Shown: one piece after another, positions 12,311 through 23,080 of the stretch
How the letters are laid out: every line of letters starts with the position of its first letter
Numbering within the stretch: position 1 is the first letter of the stretch
Assembly: GCA_963513935.1 (NCBI GenBank)
Contig: OY740776.1
Span: 6,846,224 to 6,910,223 of the forward strand
DNA: 64,000 nt
Origin: Aphrophora alni
Taxonomy: Eukaryota; Arthropoda; Insecta; Hemiptera; Aphrophoridae
Direction: 5' to 3'
Translations under genes and position numbers: made by a program
Notes under the pieces: model-generated
Database searches by the model: none
The model's input: only the letters and a program-made list of their open reading frames with translations
Told to the model about the DNA's origin: nothing

Positions 12311-13019
12311 TAGAAAATTGCTTCCATGTGTGATCCTTGATCATCTTTATACTCGGATGTCGGTGTAGATCTTCATAAAGGTAGATCCCAACTGTTGAAA
12401 TTTCTACTTCATAAATTCGCAAAATAATGCCCTACAACTATCACCCAACAAAGACAGTAAATAAACTACAAAGACACATAAATATGTATAACTCATTTAC
12501 ATGTTTCAGTTGTCATGGTTACATAAATGGTAAGTTAACCTAACTTTCACCAACCAAAGCAAAATCTGTATTCATAGATTCATAGTCTCAACTATGAATA
12601 GCACTAGAAACCACTGCTAAATGTATTTTAAAGGAGAATGTACGGAAGTTGGTATCACTGTGTGGGCAATATCGTCGTGTTACTGACATAATACAAAAGA
12701 ATATCGTGCACAAAGTTGAAGGTGGGGTGGTTTAATAGGACAACCGTGAAGAGCGGTTTGTGATCATCGCTATGAAATTTTAAAAAGAGTTTAAAATTAA
12801 TTCAATATTTACTAATTGGAGAATCCTACAGTTATTTAAATTAAAGGTTTACGATTGTTTTTATGTTAAACGTCAAAGTAATAACAATATTCCTGTTCTG
12901 AAATAGGATAAACTAAATTCAAAACTTTAGGGAAGTTTTTTCAAGTTCAATAATTAGCGAGAAAAATCGAATTAAAAATTCCTGAGGGTTATATTTTCTA
13001 TTTTGCATTGTATAATTGT
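12311..13019. other. Unannotated AT-rich stretch
   Basis: No open frame, tandem repeat or inverted repeat that I can support. Confidence 0.4.
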
Positions 13020-13177
13020 GATATCAAGTCACTATTAATTATATTACCTTTTAAGGTCCGTTTTGTGATTTTTTTGTCGTATCATTTATGACGACATGTT
13101 TCGGAGCAGTAACTCCATCATCTGGTGTTATTCACTCCTAAGATATCATCGTTCATTGAAATAAATAACACACAAAC

Positions 13178-13238
<61 letters not shown>

Positions 13239-13400
13239 AATTAATAACAGATGCACATCTTAACGAGATCGGTGAAATACTCCAAAGGATGACATTTAAA
13301 CGACGATCTCTTAGAAGTGAATACGACCAGATGATGGAGTTACAGGTCCGAAACATGTCGTTATAAAATAATAAGTAACAAGACGCACTTTAAAAGGTAT
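13020..13400. mobile_element. Palindromic element with central AC microsatellite
   Basis: Inverted arms contain a minus-strand core at 13092-13127 and a plus-strand core at 13326-13358. Both read CAGATGATGGAGTTAC and then CCGAAACATGTCG, with GGAG/CTCC able to pair on the minus-strand copy. The outer parts TTTTAAGGTCCG and GCACTTTAAAAGG are also inverted. As in two other palindromes here, the motifs point outward from the centre. Confidence 0.6.
13181..13236 (+). repeat. (AC)28 microsatellite
   Basis: Uninterrupted AC dinucleotide run, 56 bases, at the centre of the palindromic element. It generates a spurious poly-Cys/Val open frame on the minus strand. Confidence 0.95.
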
Positions 13401-13469
13401 TTTTTTCATTAATAAATATATTTTCTAGTAGAAAAAAACAAACAAACAAATTGTAGGACACCATCATAG

Positions 13470-13610
13470 TACTTACTAAGTCCCATCATACAATGTAACA
13501 AAAGTAGATTCTTTAAATCCAAATTTTGGTTTTGTGAACCCTGTAAGAAATTTTAAATTGTATTGATAGAACAATGAGTCTTTCCCAGTAGGGTAAGTTT
13601 GTTTTAAACA
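13470..13610 (+). repeat. Dispersed repeat family E copy
   Basis: Shares the order TACTTAC...CCCATCATACAAT...CTTGTAAGAAAT-like...TTAAATTGTATTG with 19465-19580 and 37368-37440. The family is short and diverged. Confidence 0.35.
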
Positions 13611-13689
13611 TTTATTACACAGATTTCCTGAACCTTGTAATTGTGTATATCTCTACATATTTGAAGTTGACTATAAAATAACATTGTTT

Positions 13690-14140
13690 CTGTAATGCGG
13701 ATATAATTCAGAGAGTGGTTATTTGAGTCTAAATAAAGAAAAAAGTTCCTATAATTGTTACTAAAAAATTTATATCTTTAGAGCGGTTTAACCGATCGAG
13801 TTGAAATTTTGTACGATGGAGATCAATGTAAAGATCTAGTTTGATAAAAATACTCACAGATTCAACTGTTTTAAAATGGTGGGCATCTAAAAATTTTAAA
13901 TGAGTGATTTTCATTTCAAATATTTAAATGGCCGCCATTTTTAAACGGATTATTAAATCGAGTTGATTATTTTTTTCCAAACTAGGTCCTTATATTTATG
14001 ATTACCGTGCAAAATTTCAACTCAATCGGTTTAGCCGTTCGAGAGATATAAATTATTTAGTAGAAAAAACAAAATGGCGGATAACTGGCAAAACAAGCGT
14101 TGCCGGACATATGTTTACAGGTATTTTTTTCTTTATTTTG
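13690..14140. mobile_element. Foldback element
   Basis: The block near 13764-13850 (TTATATCTTTAGAGCGG, then ATCGAGTTGAAATTTTG) is the reverse complement of 13978-14062. GGCCGCCATTTT (about 13931) and AAAATGGCGG (about 14080) lie inside. Part of the same sequence recurs at 15960-16100, so it is a dispersed family. Confidence 0.55.
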
Positions 14141-14211
14141 ATCCATATAACCACCCCCTATTAATATGATTTAATCGAAGATTTACCATCATTGTGTATG
14201 TGAAAATTAAT

Positions 14212-14255
14212 ACACGACGTTTCGAGAGTATAAATCAACTTTCGTTATCAAGTGT
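14212..14255 (-). other. Hairpin motif, GAAACGTCG family
   Basis: Reverse-orientation copy of the motif at 2935-2990, containing TTGATAACG-like, a GAGAGT stem side and CGAAACGTCG on the minus strand. Confidence 0.5.
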
Positions 14256-14968
14256 TAAATTAGAAAATATAGGGGGGGGGGAGTTATCGTTCTTACGTAC
14301 ATATATTTTTTACTTACGTACATATAGTTTCAAGTGACCATTAAAAGTGCTGATCAGTCAAAAAACCGCAGGTACAGATTTCTCGATAACCAAAATCATC
14401 CAATTTTTCGTAAAAAAAAAGTAAAAACAAATCTTTTCAGACAAAACGTTTTCAAACTTTGATTTTTAAAACACATCTCTCAAAAGTCAACGCACTCTGT
14501 TTCCCTTTCCGGGTACATTAATAACGTTTCCAATTTATCTCCCTTTGTCTCACATATTTCAAAAGATGCATTTCATAAATTCATCTTCTGTTTTCAACAC
14601 AAAAGACTTTTTTTTTCCACTCATTATATTCAAACATCTCAGAATGACACATGGATGTACAAACAAGTTCCCTCCCACTTCTCTTAAGACATAATACATG
14701 ACTGCAAGTTATATGCAAAACATGATGATGACGAAACAACTAAGAAACCTGCAGAAGACAATGGTGGGAATATCTCAACCTATGGGACTTGTTCTACGTT
14801 CTACGTGGTATGTTAATTCAATAACGTCGACCAAAGCTGTGTGACATATTGGATTCTGGATGCCAGTTTTACAAAGGTCAAGGCTTTTAGTTTCTGGTTC
14901 ACCTTTGCTGTTTGGTCAGAGGTCAAAGAGGACACATGGCAAGGTGTCGTTCTGTTAGGAAATTCAAT

Positions 14969-15873
14969 ATAGAGGGTGGTTCGAAATTACACGCTAATTT
15001 TTCGGGAGGTGATATTGGAGCGAAAATAGGAAAAAAAGTTTATACACGGGTAAACGGCCATTTTGTTTCTTTACAAAAAAAAATCTTTGAAATTAGATAA
15101 CAAATTGAGGGAATATTTGGTGTTATTTAAGTAACCTTTTATCAATATATCAGAAAACCTAAACTTTATTTTGTATAGATTCAAAATGGCGGCTGTATTA
15201 AAAGTTTAATATCACGAAAACCACAAACATTACAATATATTTACAAGAAACTAAATATTTCCCTCTTTTAATGAAAAACAAAATGCTTTATTATTTTTTC
15301 TGTTGGTCAAAAAGTAACCGAGTTATCGACAAATATATTACAATTAGTTTTAATAGACTAATCGCCATTTTGAAACTGTTAATTGAAACGTTTTCATTTC
15401 TTGTATATTTCTGGACAATCGAATATAATATTAACATAATCACATAATATTTTGCTTTAGGCTAATGTTGAGTGTTGCATACAATTACCAACAAATTTTT
15501 TTGTAAGGTTTTTGTCGAACCGGTGTTGTTTTTCGTTTAAAAAGGATAATCTTTTGTTTACTGTAATGTTGATGGTTTTCGAGTTACGCGAAGTTAAATT
15601 AAACGTCCGCCATTTTTAAAATGTAAACAAATTCTTGGTTTTCTGATGTACTGGTAAAAGGTCATATGTTGAGCGTTTACGAATTATTCACTCGATATTT
15701 TATCTACTTCCAAAAACTACGTTTAATTGTAAAAATACAAAATGGCCGATACAAAATGGCCGACGAACGCAAAGCAAAGCGTTTCCTAACTAATGTTTAT
15801 ATTAACTCTTCTTATTATCAGTAATAACATAAGCTCCCAAAATAATACACTGCAGTTTTGAAACACCCTGTAT
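14969..15873. mobile_element. TIR element, ACAGGGTGT family
   Basis: The left end ATAGAGGGTGGTTCGAAA matches the complement of the right end TTTTGAAACACCCTGTAT with three differences. Inside are AAAATGGCGGC/GCCATTTT motifs in both orientations (about 15054, 15184, 15361, 15604 and 15736). No transposase is recognised. Roughly 0.9 kb, non-autonomous. Confidence 0.55.
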
Positions 15874-15878
15874 ACATT

Positions 15879-16120
15879 ATACAGGGTGTTTCTTTAACGC
15901 CGAGATAATTCAGTGGATGGTTCTTTTATTAGTTTTTTGTTTGTTTGTTTACTAATTAATTTATATCTCTAGAACGGCTGGACCGATTGAGTTGAAATTT
16001 TGCAAGCTACTTACCAATGTAAAGACCTAGTCTGAAAAAAAATATCAACTTATTCCAATAATCCGTTTCATAATAACGGACATTTAAATATTTGATGAAA
16101 ATCACTCATATAGGCCTAAC
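15879..16120. mobile_element. ACAGGGTGT-family element, truncated
   Basis: ATACAGGGTGTTTCTT starts six bases after the end of the previous element in mirrored orientation. The following CTCTAGAACGGCTGGACCG and GAGTTGAAATTTTGC match the foldback at 13690-14140. The right end is not found. Confidence 0.45.
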
Positions 16121-17149
16121 TAAATCAAGAAAAAAATAGAGAGAAAAATCGTATGGTATGAAATTTTAATCAGCTGTTATTAGGCATGCATTGTTGAGTT
16201 CACAACAGATATTTTCCTAACCTCAAATTAAACGGATGTTTATAGATATTTGCGTGTGTTGAAGCAAAACAGTAAGTATTCTTTAGAATTCTACTTTTAT
16301 TTTTTATTTATTGTTTTTTAAGTATTGTTATTGTTTTCTTAATTTAAACTTATATTACTCTAAAAGATATTTATATTCTTTTCGTTTTAACATTAATTTA
16401 ATTACAAAATGAAGTTTACAAACAGTGACAATGTTGATATGATAGTTTATTTTACAAGAACATCGACTGGCAGTAAATACGTACAGCCACCAATACACAA
16501 ATAGAAGTGACCTGATCGAAGGTTTTAACTAGTTTTTATCAGTTTCATAAGTTATTTATTTTACGTTTAGTCCTGTGTTGGTGTTTACACTTCCTATAAA
16601 CTACCTAATTAAATTTTTAACTTGATTCAACAATGGGAAGTTAGAAAAATCGCCTTCCGAAAATGCATCATACAAATTTGTTTTGAAACTTTACCTGTAA
16701 CTCTTAAACAAGTGAGTTTATCTAAAAATGACAAAGAATAAACATTATGTGTAGAATTAGAATCAGGGAATTCCATAAGAAATTTTAAAGTTGGTCGCCA
16801 TATTATATATGGCGGTCTTTTTTATAAGTTTGTAAAACGAATTTTTAATTACAGTACTATGAAAAAGCAATGAAGATTCCCAGTTTAAAGGTTTCAACGG
16901 ATATAAAGTGTACGAGGTGGAGGCAGAGATAAAATGATCATCGTATGTATGAGTATCTATATTATACACTGATAATAATGCGAACACCCGCGCATGCGCG
17001 CTGGAGAGAGAATTTCTCTAACAGCATTTGCTAAAAAGAACCTAGTAATTAAATTCATGTTGGTGGTTATTTGTTAAAATGGCAACTGAAAACTCTGGTC
17101 AACAATTAGATTAGATTATTGAGGTGTGAGGACTTAGGAACCTTGTACA
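16121..17149. other. Unannotated AT-rich stretch
   Basis: Contains a short near-perfect hairpin at 16792-16818 (GGTCGCCATA / TATGGCGGTC). Otherwise nothing that I can support. Confidence 0.4.
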
Positions 17150-17560
17150 TCAATCTAAGCTTATTGTACACCCCAAGGAGCTACTGGCAAGGCAAGCCAA
17201 TGACTGTGCCCTCAACAAGGCTGTAGAGCTTCCGTCTATGCTAGCATTCAAGTCATCACCCGGTTGTAGAAGCCCAAATGGTTCTTCTTTTAGCCTCTCG
17301 CGTTCCAGGATGATATGCCTAGCAGTCTAGTCAGAACATTTACATAGCCTTCAAGTGGGATCACTATTGGTCATACTGAGTGTTATCAAATGTTTCCTGA
17401 AGTGGCTGTGTCCAGCCATAACTTGTTTTAGACAACATCTATTCAGCCTCAATAACGAGTAAGGAATGGAATGTAGGTATGATTTTCTCCAGCCAACATT
17501 GTGTTGCTTCGTTGAGGTAGGAAAGTGTTAGAGCTCCTTTCTCCATGAAGCTCCCATAAA
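17150..17560 (-). pseudogene. LINE ORF2 C-terminal fragment with zinc-knuckle region
   Basis: The minus-strand frame ending at 17150 reads GWRKSYLHS, then LLRLNRCCLKQVMAGHSHFR, later SDPT-stop-RLCKCSD-stop-TARHIILERERL, then GLLQPGDDLNAS. This is the pattern seen after the RNase H domain of non-LTR retrotransposons: a GH..FR..L segment followed by a C..C...ARHI..EC-like knuckle. Two in-frame stops fall in the knuckle and another lies upstream, and the final Cys of the usual HIILEC is Arg, so it is dead. Assignment to a specific LINE clade is not possible here. Confidence 0.65.
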
Positions 17561-17677
17561 ATGATGGGACGGCCTATCCTCTAAAGGTTGAAATTTATTC
17601 ATCATCCTCGATGTCCTCACCTTGTTTGACATGAGGATATGATTCTAGCACGATGGAAAGAATGTCCCTGTAAGACG

Positions 17678-18098
17678 TTACTTCCTTCCCAGATGGCTCT
17701 GAAACTTAAGGATTTTTATCAGAGACTTGAGTCTTGACCCTGACCTTTTTGAGGGTTCCTCGGCAGGAGGTTGGATTGTAAATTCACTTCTACAACGTTT
17801 GACTACATCCATCCTTGCCTCAGAACCCCCCTCAGAACCAGCGACGATTCCCAACTCCGATTTCCTCTCCTTCTTTCTCTCACCTTTCCGCCATTTGGAG
17901 GAATCCCATTCTTCACCACCTTGAAGCTCTGTTTTCTTTAACGGTGAGATTAATTCTTTTTACTTTCAGTTCACCGAGTTGCCTCACAGCATCTTCAAGT
18001 GAACTAGAAAAGCCTTTTGCAACTGGACCTTTAAGGAGTTCTTGTTGATCCATGTAGATCCCACGAGAAGCTAAGGAAAGAACTGTCAACCCAGGCAA
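17678..18098 (-). pseudogene. Decayed open frame of about 140 codons, possibly LINE ORF1
   Basis: From 18098 the minus strand encodes MPGLTVLSLASRG..., then SSLEDAVRQLGELKVKR. It reaches a stop at 17913, but the adjacent frame continues GEEWDSSKWRKGERKKER, MDVVKRCRSEFTIQPP and EEPSKRSGSRLKSL to a stop at about 17678. A single frameshift joins the two. Base composition is less AT-rich than the surroundings and the protein is charged and Lys/Arg-rich, as in gag-like ORF1 proteins. It lies upstream of, and on the same strand as, the LINE end at 17150-17560, which is why a LINE origin is inferred. No domain is recognised with certainty. Confidence 0.45.
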
Positions 18099-18870
18099 GG
18101 CTATCTACTTCCAGGAGCTTGCTTAATACCTGGAGGTTCCGTTTGTATATCACCCCTTTAGGCACGGGTCGCGGTGACACCATTAGGGTTCAGGTGAAAG
18201 ATAAGAATGAAACAAGAAGAAAGAAGATCTTCAATAGGATAGAATAGAAACAGACAGACAGCAGAGGAGTTATACTGACTATAGAAAGAAAAGCTCCCAG
18301 AACAACAAGAAGAGAACTGGGATTGGCTGTTTGCGATTGGAGTCCAATCGGGCGGTGGGATCGCCAACCCCTACGCCATGGTCAATAATTAAATCGTTTG
18401 CTCTTTTAATTTTGGATCCGTTTAGTTTCCAATCTCACGTGATCCAAATTTCATTTTAAATCGTTCAACAGCTTCTGATAATACCACCCCTAAACCTTAA
18501 TTAGATATTCATTGACTTGCCTACAATTTATTTAACATTTCAAACACAAAGATTGATCCATTTCTAATCACGATTAAATAATAGAGAAACTATGTCGATA
18601 GTATGAAAGTTTCGACACCGAGCTGACGATTTTAATCAAATTTTGTTGTACTGTAATTATATTCTGACCATATCGCTTTACGTTTTGTATGTTTGTTTGT
18701 TTTATAACTTAAAATTTAGGGATCGCTGTTATAAAAAAAAAGAAAATTACGATTTTCTCAAAACCGAGTCTAACAATTTTGATAAAATTTTCGTAAAAAT
18801 ACCGAAACAAAACTTATAATACTGCATACATGTTTCTCGTGGCAAGTCCCCCAATTTTAATTTAGCACAA

Positions 18871-19178
18871 ACGAGGATTTATGGAGAGAAACAGGTCAAA
18901 TTCGGGTCAAACTGCAGATTCGAGAGAGGAAGTGGAGGTGGTTAGGACATACACTGAGGAAGCCAGACGGAACCATTGAGAAAGAGGCCCTAGATTGGAA
19001 CCCGCCAGGTGTCAGAAGAAGAGGTCGACCACGAGAAACCTGGAAGAGGACCATTATTAAAGAAGCAAAAGAGGTTAACAAGACTTGGGGAGAAGTGAAG
19101 GCACTTGCTGGAGACAGGGGGACAGATGGAGAGCTCTTCTGGACGCCCTATGCTCCAATAGGAGATAAAAGGAAATAA
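18871..19178 (+). pseudogene. 5'-truncated LINE reverse-transcriptase C-terminus
   Basis: One open plus-strand frame reads EDLWRETGQ, RERKWRWLGHTLRKPDG, IEKEALDWNPPG, RRRGRPRETWKR and TWGEVKALAGDR, ending in a stop at 19176-19178. The GHTLRKP, ALDWNPPG, RGRPRETW and TWG..K.LA.DR motifs are characteristic of the C-terminal tail of endonuclease/reverse-transcriptase non-LTR retrotransposons. Everything upstream (endonuclease and RT) is missing, as expected for a 5'-truncated insertion. A tail of AAGTAAGTC-like repeats follows. About 100 codons have no stop, so it is relatively recent. Confidence 0.85.
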
Positions 19179-20124
19179 GTCAAAGTAAGTCAAGTAAGTT
19201 ACTCATAAATTAATAAAATCAGCTGCAGAAGCGAAGATTCCGGACTATCAGTAGTTTAAAACACGTCAATGTAACTTCCTCCACGTGTGACTAGAAATCC
19301 TGACAATGTTATTACAATAGAGAGAATAAATAAAAACTTGTAAACAAAACAAAGACAGCAACAACTTCAAGGTCGTACAAACCTGGCTAATTAACATACT
19401 ATCTCTAGTTCCGTTAGTTCATCAAATTGTCACGTGGTCATGACATGTCCGAGGGAAACAATTTTATGGTACTTACCCAGCCCCAATACAATGCAATGCT
19501 AGAGTTGGTTTCTCGGGTCTTGTAGGAAATGTTTAAATTGGAAGTTTAAGGAGTCTTAGTAGGGTAAATTTAAAACTGGTTTTGACGGGTGTCGAAGATG
19601 TCGCATATATTAAACAGTTTACACTCGCTTCGCTTCGCTTAATATCTCAGATATGGTTGTTCTCGAAGCTGTGAAAGTGCCTTAATTCGATGATCTAGTG
19701 TCAGTGACACGACCCTATTGGAATATCACAATTTATTTCAAGTCAAAGTTCGAAATTACATTGTAATCGTAGAGAGATAAGGTTGGTACAATTACATGCA
19801 GAAATGAAATCTTCAAATTTTAATCTAATTTAATTTTTTCTAAGTTAAGATATGATCTATTAAAAATAACCGACATTTAGATAGAATAAATTTATTTTTT
19901 CTGATTTTTAATAGGGTTCTATGAGCACCCTGTACCAAATTAGATGTTCCTTTGTTAACTTTTGTGGCCGATGTGTCACTTTTAGGTTTTCTGAGGTCAT
20001 GAAATCGAGAAGCTCAGTCAAGACAGGAAGTAATTTTTGACGATTAACGAACCTAACCTATACTTCGTTTATTGGGTTAGTAAATAATGTCGATATAATT
20101 TGTTCAACTTTTCGTCTCAAACTG
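19179..20124. other. Unannotated stretch with a family E copy
   Basis: Positions 19465-19580 carry a copy of dispersed family E (TACTTACCCAGCCCCAATAC, CTTGTAGGAAATGTTTAAAT). A CACCCTGTA terminal motif lies at about 19927. No gene is supported. Confidence 0.4.
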
Positions 20125-21405
20125 GTTAGGTTAGGTGACACAGTGTAGGAGCGAGTGCCATCCAACAGAAATTTGACGAGGTATTAATTTAGATTTTGTT
20201 GCAGCGAGTGAGAGAGGGTAAGGTTAGGTTAGGTTAGGTTAGGTTAGGTTAGGTTAGGTTAGGTGACACAGAGTAGAGCGAGTGCCATCCAATAGAAATT
20301 TGACAAGAATAAAACAACTAATTTTGAGTTTGCTGGATCGAGTGACATCGGTGAGAGAGGGTAAGGTTAGGTTAGGTTAGGCTAGGTTAGGTGACACAGT
20401 GTAGGAGCGAGTGCCATCCAATAGAAATTTGACGACGGTAATACAGGTAATTTTGAGTTTGTTGGAACGAGTGACATCGATGAGAGAGGGTAAGGTTAGG
20501 TTAGGTTAGGTTAGGTTAGGTGACACAGTGTAGGAGCGAGTGCCATCCAATAGAAATTTGACGACGGTAATACAGGTAATTTTGAGTTTGTTGGAACGAG
20601 TGACATCGATGAGAGAGGGTAAGGTTAGGTTAGGTTAGGTTAGGTTAGGTGACACAGTGTAGGAGCGAGTGCCATCCAATAGAAATTTGACGACGGTAAT
20701 ACAGGTAATTTTGAGTTTGTTGGAGCAAGTGACATCGGTGAGAGAGGGTAAGGTTGGGTTAGGTTAGGTTAGGTGACACAGTGTAGGAGCGAGTGCCATC
20801 CAATAGAAATTTGACGAGGGTAATACAGGTAATTTTGAGTTTGTTGCAGCGAGTGACATCGGTGAGAGAGGGTAAGGTTAGGTTAGGTTAGGTGACACAG
20901 TGTAGGAGCGAGTGCCATCCAATAGAAATTTGACGAGGGTAATACAGGTAATTTTGAGTTTGTTGCAGCGAGTGACATCGGTGAGAGAGGGTAAGGTTGG
21001 GTTAGGTTAGGTAAGGTGACACAGTGTGGAGCGAGTGCCATCCAATAGAAATTTGACGAGGGTAATACAGGTAATTTTGAGTTTGTTGGAGCGAGTGCCA
21101 TCCAATAGAAATTTGACGAGGGTAATACCGGTAATATTGAGTTTGTTGGATCGAGTGATATCGGTGAGAGAGGGTAAGGTTAGGTTAGGTGACACAGTGT
21201 AGGAGCGAGTGCCATCCAATAGAAATTTGACGAGAGTAAAACAGCTATTTTTGACTTTGTTGGAGCAAGTGACGTCGGTGAGAGAGGGTTAGGTTAGGTT
21301 AGGTTAGGTGACACAGTCTAGGAGCGAGTGCCATCCAATAGAAATTTGATGAGAGTAAAACAGCTAACTTTGAGTTTGTTGGAGCTAGTGACGTGAGAGA
21401 GGGTA
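20125..21405 (+). repeat. Telomere-motif-linked satellite 1
   Basis: About eleven tandem units of 105-130 bp. Each starts GGTGACACAGTGTAGGAGCG, continues GTGCCATCCAATAGAAATTTG, TTTTGAGTTTGTTGG, GTGACATCGGTGAGAGAGGG, and ends in a run of two to eight TTAGG pentamers. CACAG landmarks occur near 20140, 20268, 20396, 20526, 20655, 20778, 20897, 21021, 21191 and 21310. One unit near 21085 is internally duplicated. Length variation between units is mostly in the pentamer run. Short minus-strand open frames across units are repeat artefacts. Confidence 0.95.
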
Positions 21406-21524
21406 AGCAAGACCTTGAGGAGGTTCAGAATATTCTTGTTGACTCCATTAACTTAAACAAGTAAGTATCATTTCTACTATTACTGTAGCCTATTACAAAA
21501 TATAATAAAACATATAATATGATA

Positions 21525-21776
21525 TAACCTAACCTAACCAAACGAAACCAGACCAAACTTAACCTAACTTAGCCAAACCATATTTAACTTTATCTAACCT
21601 AACCTAAAGTTACTTAACCAAACCTAACCTAACCAACCTCTCCTAACAAACCTAACCCATTACTGCACTACTTTTCGTTTTTAAATACATGCAATTTTTA
21701 CCGTTTTACTAATTTACAGTAACAGTACTGCATGTAAAAAACTCATTAGTTTTAAACCTAACCTAACCTAACCTAC
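21525..21776 (-). repeat. Degenerate (CCTAA)n arrays
   Basis: Diverged CCTAA/CCAAA pentamers at 21525-21660 and a short run at about 21755-21776, in the opposite orientation to the adjoining satellite. Confidence 0.8.
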
Positions 21777-22554
21777 TTACTTATTTTGTTACTCCTGTTA
21801 AAGTTACTACATAGCACTCTAGATTTGACAGGTGTTATTAAAACGGCAATGGCACCCGCTCCGGCCCACTTTTAGCTAGACCATCTCAAGAGAATAGCAT
21901 GAGAAAGACATATTTATTGTTAAAAACCACATAAAATTATTTTTTCAGAACAAAATTACTCAGGTTTTCCTTCAGCTTATCCATTAGCCTTTATATTGGA
22001 CATTTGTATTCCGTCCTGTACTTTAACCATTAGGTTTCTTTGTCTTTATAAGAAAGTTAGTGCAACAGATTAGAAGCCTACACAACACATTAAAAGAGAT
22101 AGTGATCTAGTATGCCCACGTTAACTGTGAAAGTGTGCTCAAGGGATATCTGGTCCACACGTCCATCCATAATATACAGTCAGTAATAGTTAAAGACTTG
22201 GCAGGTTGTTGCTATTTTAAAACTTATAAATTTAAATTGCGCAACATGCTTTTGATTAACTAATCTAAGCTGATAAGTCAAAAAGTTGTCAAGTTTTATT
22301 ATCTCTCCAGAAAAATTTTTCCTATAAAAAATACACAAAGTAGTCTAATAATAGTAATTATAAATAAAAGGTGCATTTTTTTTTTTTATGCACAAACTTT
22401 CTCACTCCACAATCCACAAAACCATAAATAATTTTTTTTTTAAGTAATAAAGTTCAAACGTACCATGAATTTACATATTTAAATAAGAGCCTAAACTTGC
22501 TTTGCGTCATCAATTGTTAGGTTATTCTCACCTTACACAAACAAATCCTTAAAT
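21777..22554. other. Unannotated AT-rich stretch
   Basis: A GCACAAACTTTCTCACTC phrase at about 22390 belongs to the family D end described at 58490. Otherwise nothing that I can support. Confidence 0.4.
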
Positions 22555-22560
22555 GTCTAC

Positions 22561-22602
22561 CGGTTTCGACCGTTAGTTGGTCATCTTCAGGTCCCTAACC
22601 AC
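22561..22602 (-). other. Hammerhead-like hairpin motif
   Basis: The minus strand reads CCTGAAGATGACC, a seven-base loop, GGTCGAAACCGG. GACC pairs with GGTC, directly followed by GAAAC, which is one of the cleanest stems of this motif in the window. Confidence 0.5.
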
Positions 22603-22854
22603 TTTTTTATCATCCAATTTTGGATTTCGTCATGAAATTCCACTTTAAAATTTTGTTTGTTTGTTATTGATACTTACAAACGTGTACACAAACACACAAC
22701 ATTTTTTTAATAAATATGCACACACAATACAAATCACGCACGTTTAGTTTAGTATTGACATTATGTCTACGTTATCAAACTGGACGTAGTTCCGTGTTAA
22801 GAGTTGTTACGAAAACCAAAATTCCATGATGAAAAAGAAGAGTAATGTCAGGGA

Positions 22855-23080
22855 ACCTAACCTAACATAACCTAACCTAACCTATCCTAACCTAACCTAA
22901 CCTAACCTAACTTTACCTAACCTAACCTAACCTAACCTCGCCTCACCTCACCTAACATAACCTAACCTAACCTAACCTAACCTAACCTAACATAACCTAA
23001 TCTAACCTCACCTCACCTAACATAACCTAACTTTACCTAACCTAACCTAACCTAACCTGACATAACCTAACCTAACCTAT
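22855..23080 (-). repeat. Interstitial (CCTAA)n array
   Basis: CCTAA pentamers with CATAA, CTCAC and CTTTA variants. A segment containing CCTCACCTAACATAACC recurs twice inside, indicating internal duplication. Confidence 0.9.

Noticed and set aside
13153..13356. Cys/Val-rich 67-codon frame
   Set aside because: Translation of the AC dinucleotide repeat.
20883..21219. Minus-strand frames with repeated LPVLPSSNFYWMALAP phrases
   Set aside because: Readthrough of satellite 1 units, with no start context and overlapping frames.
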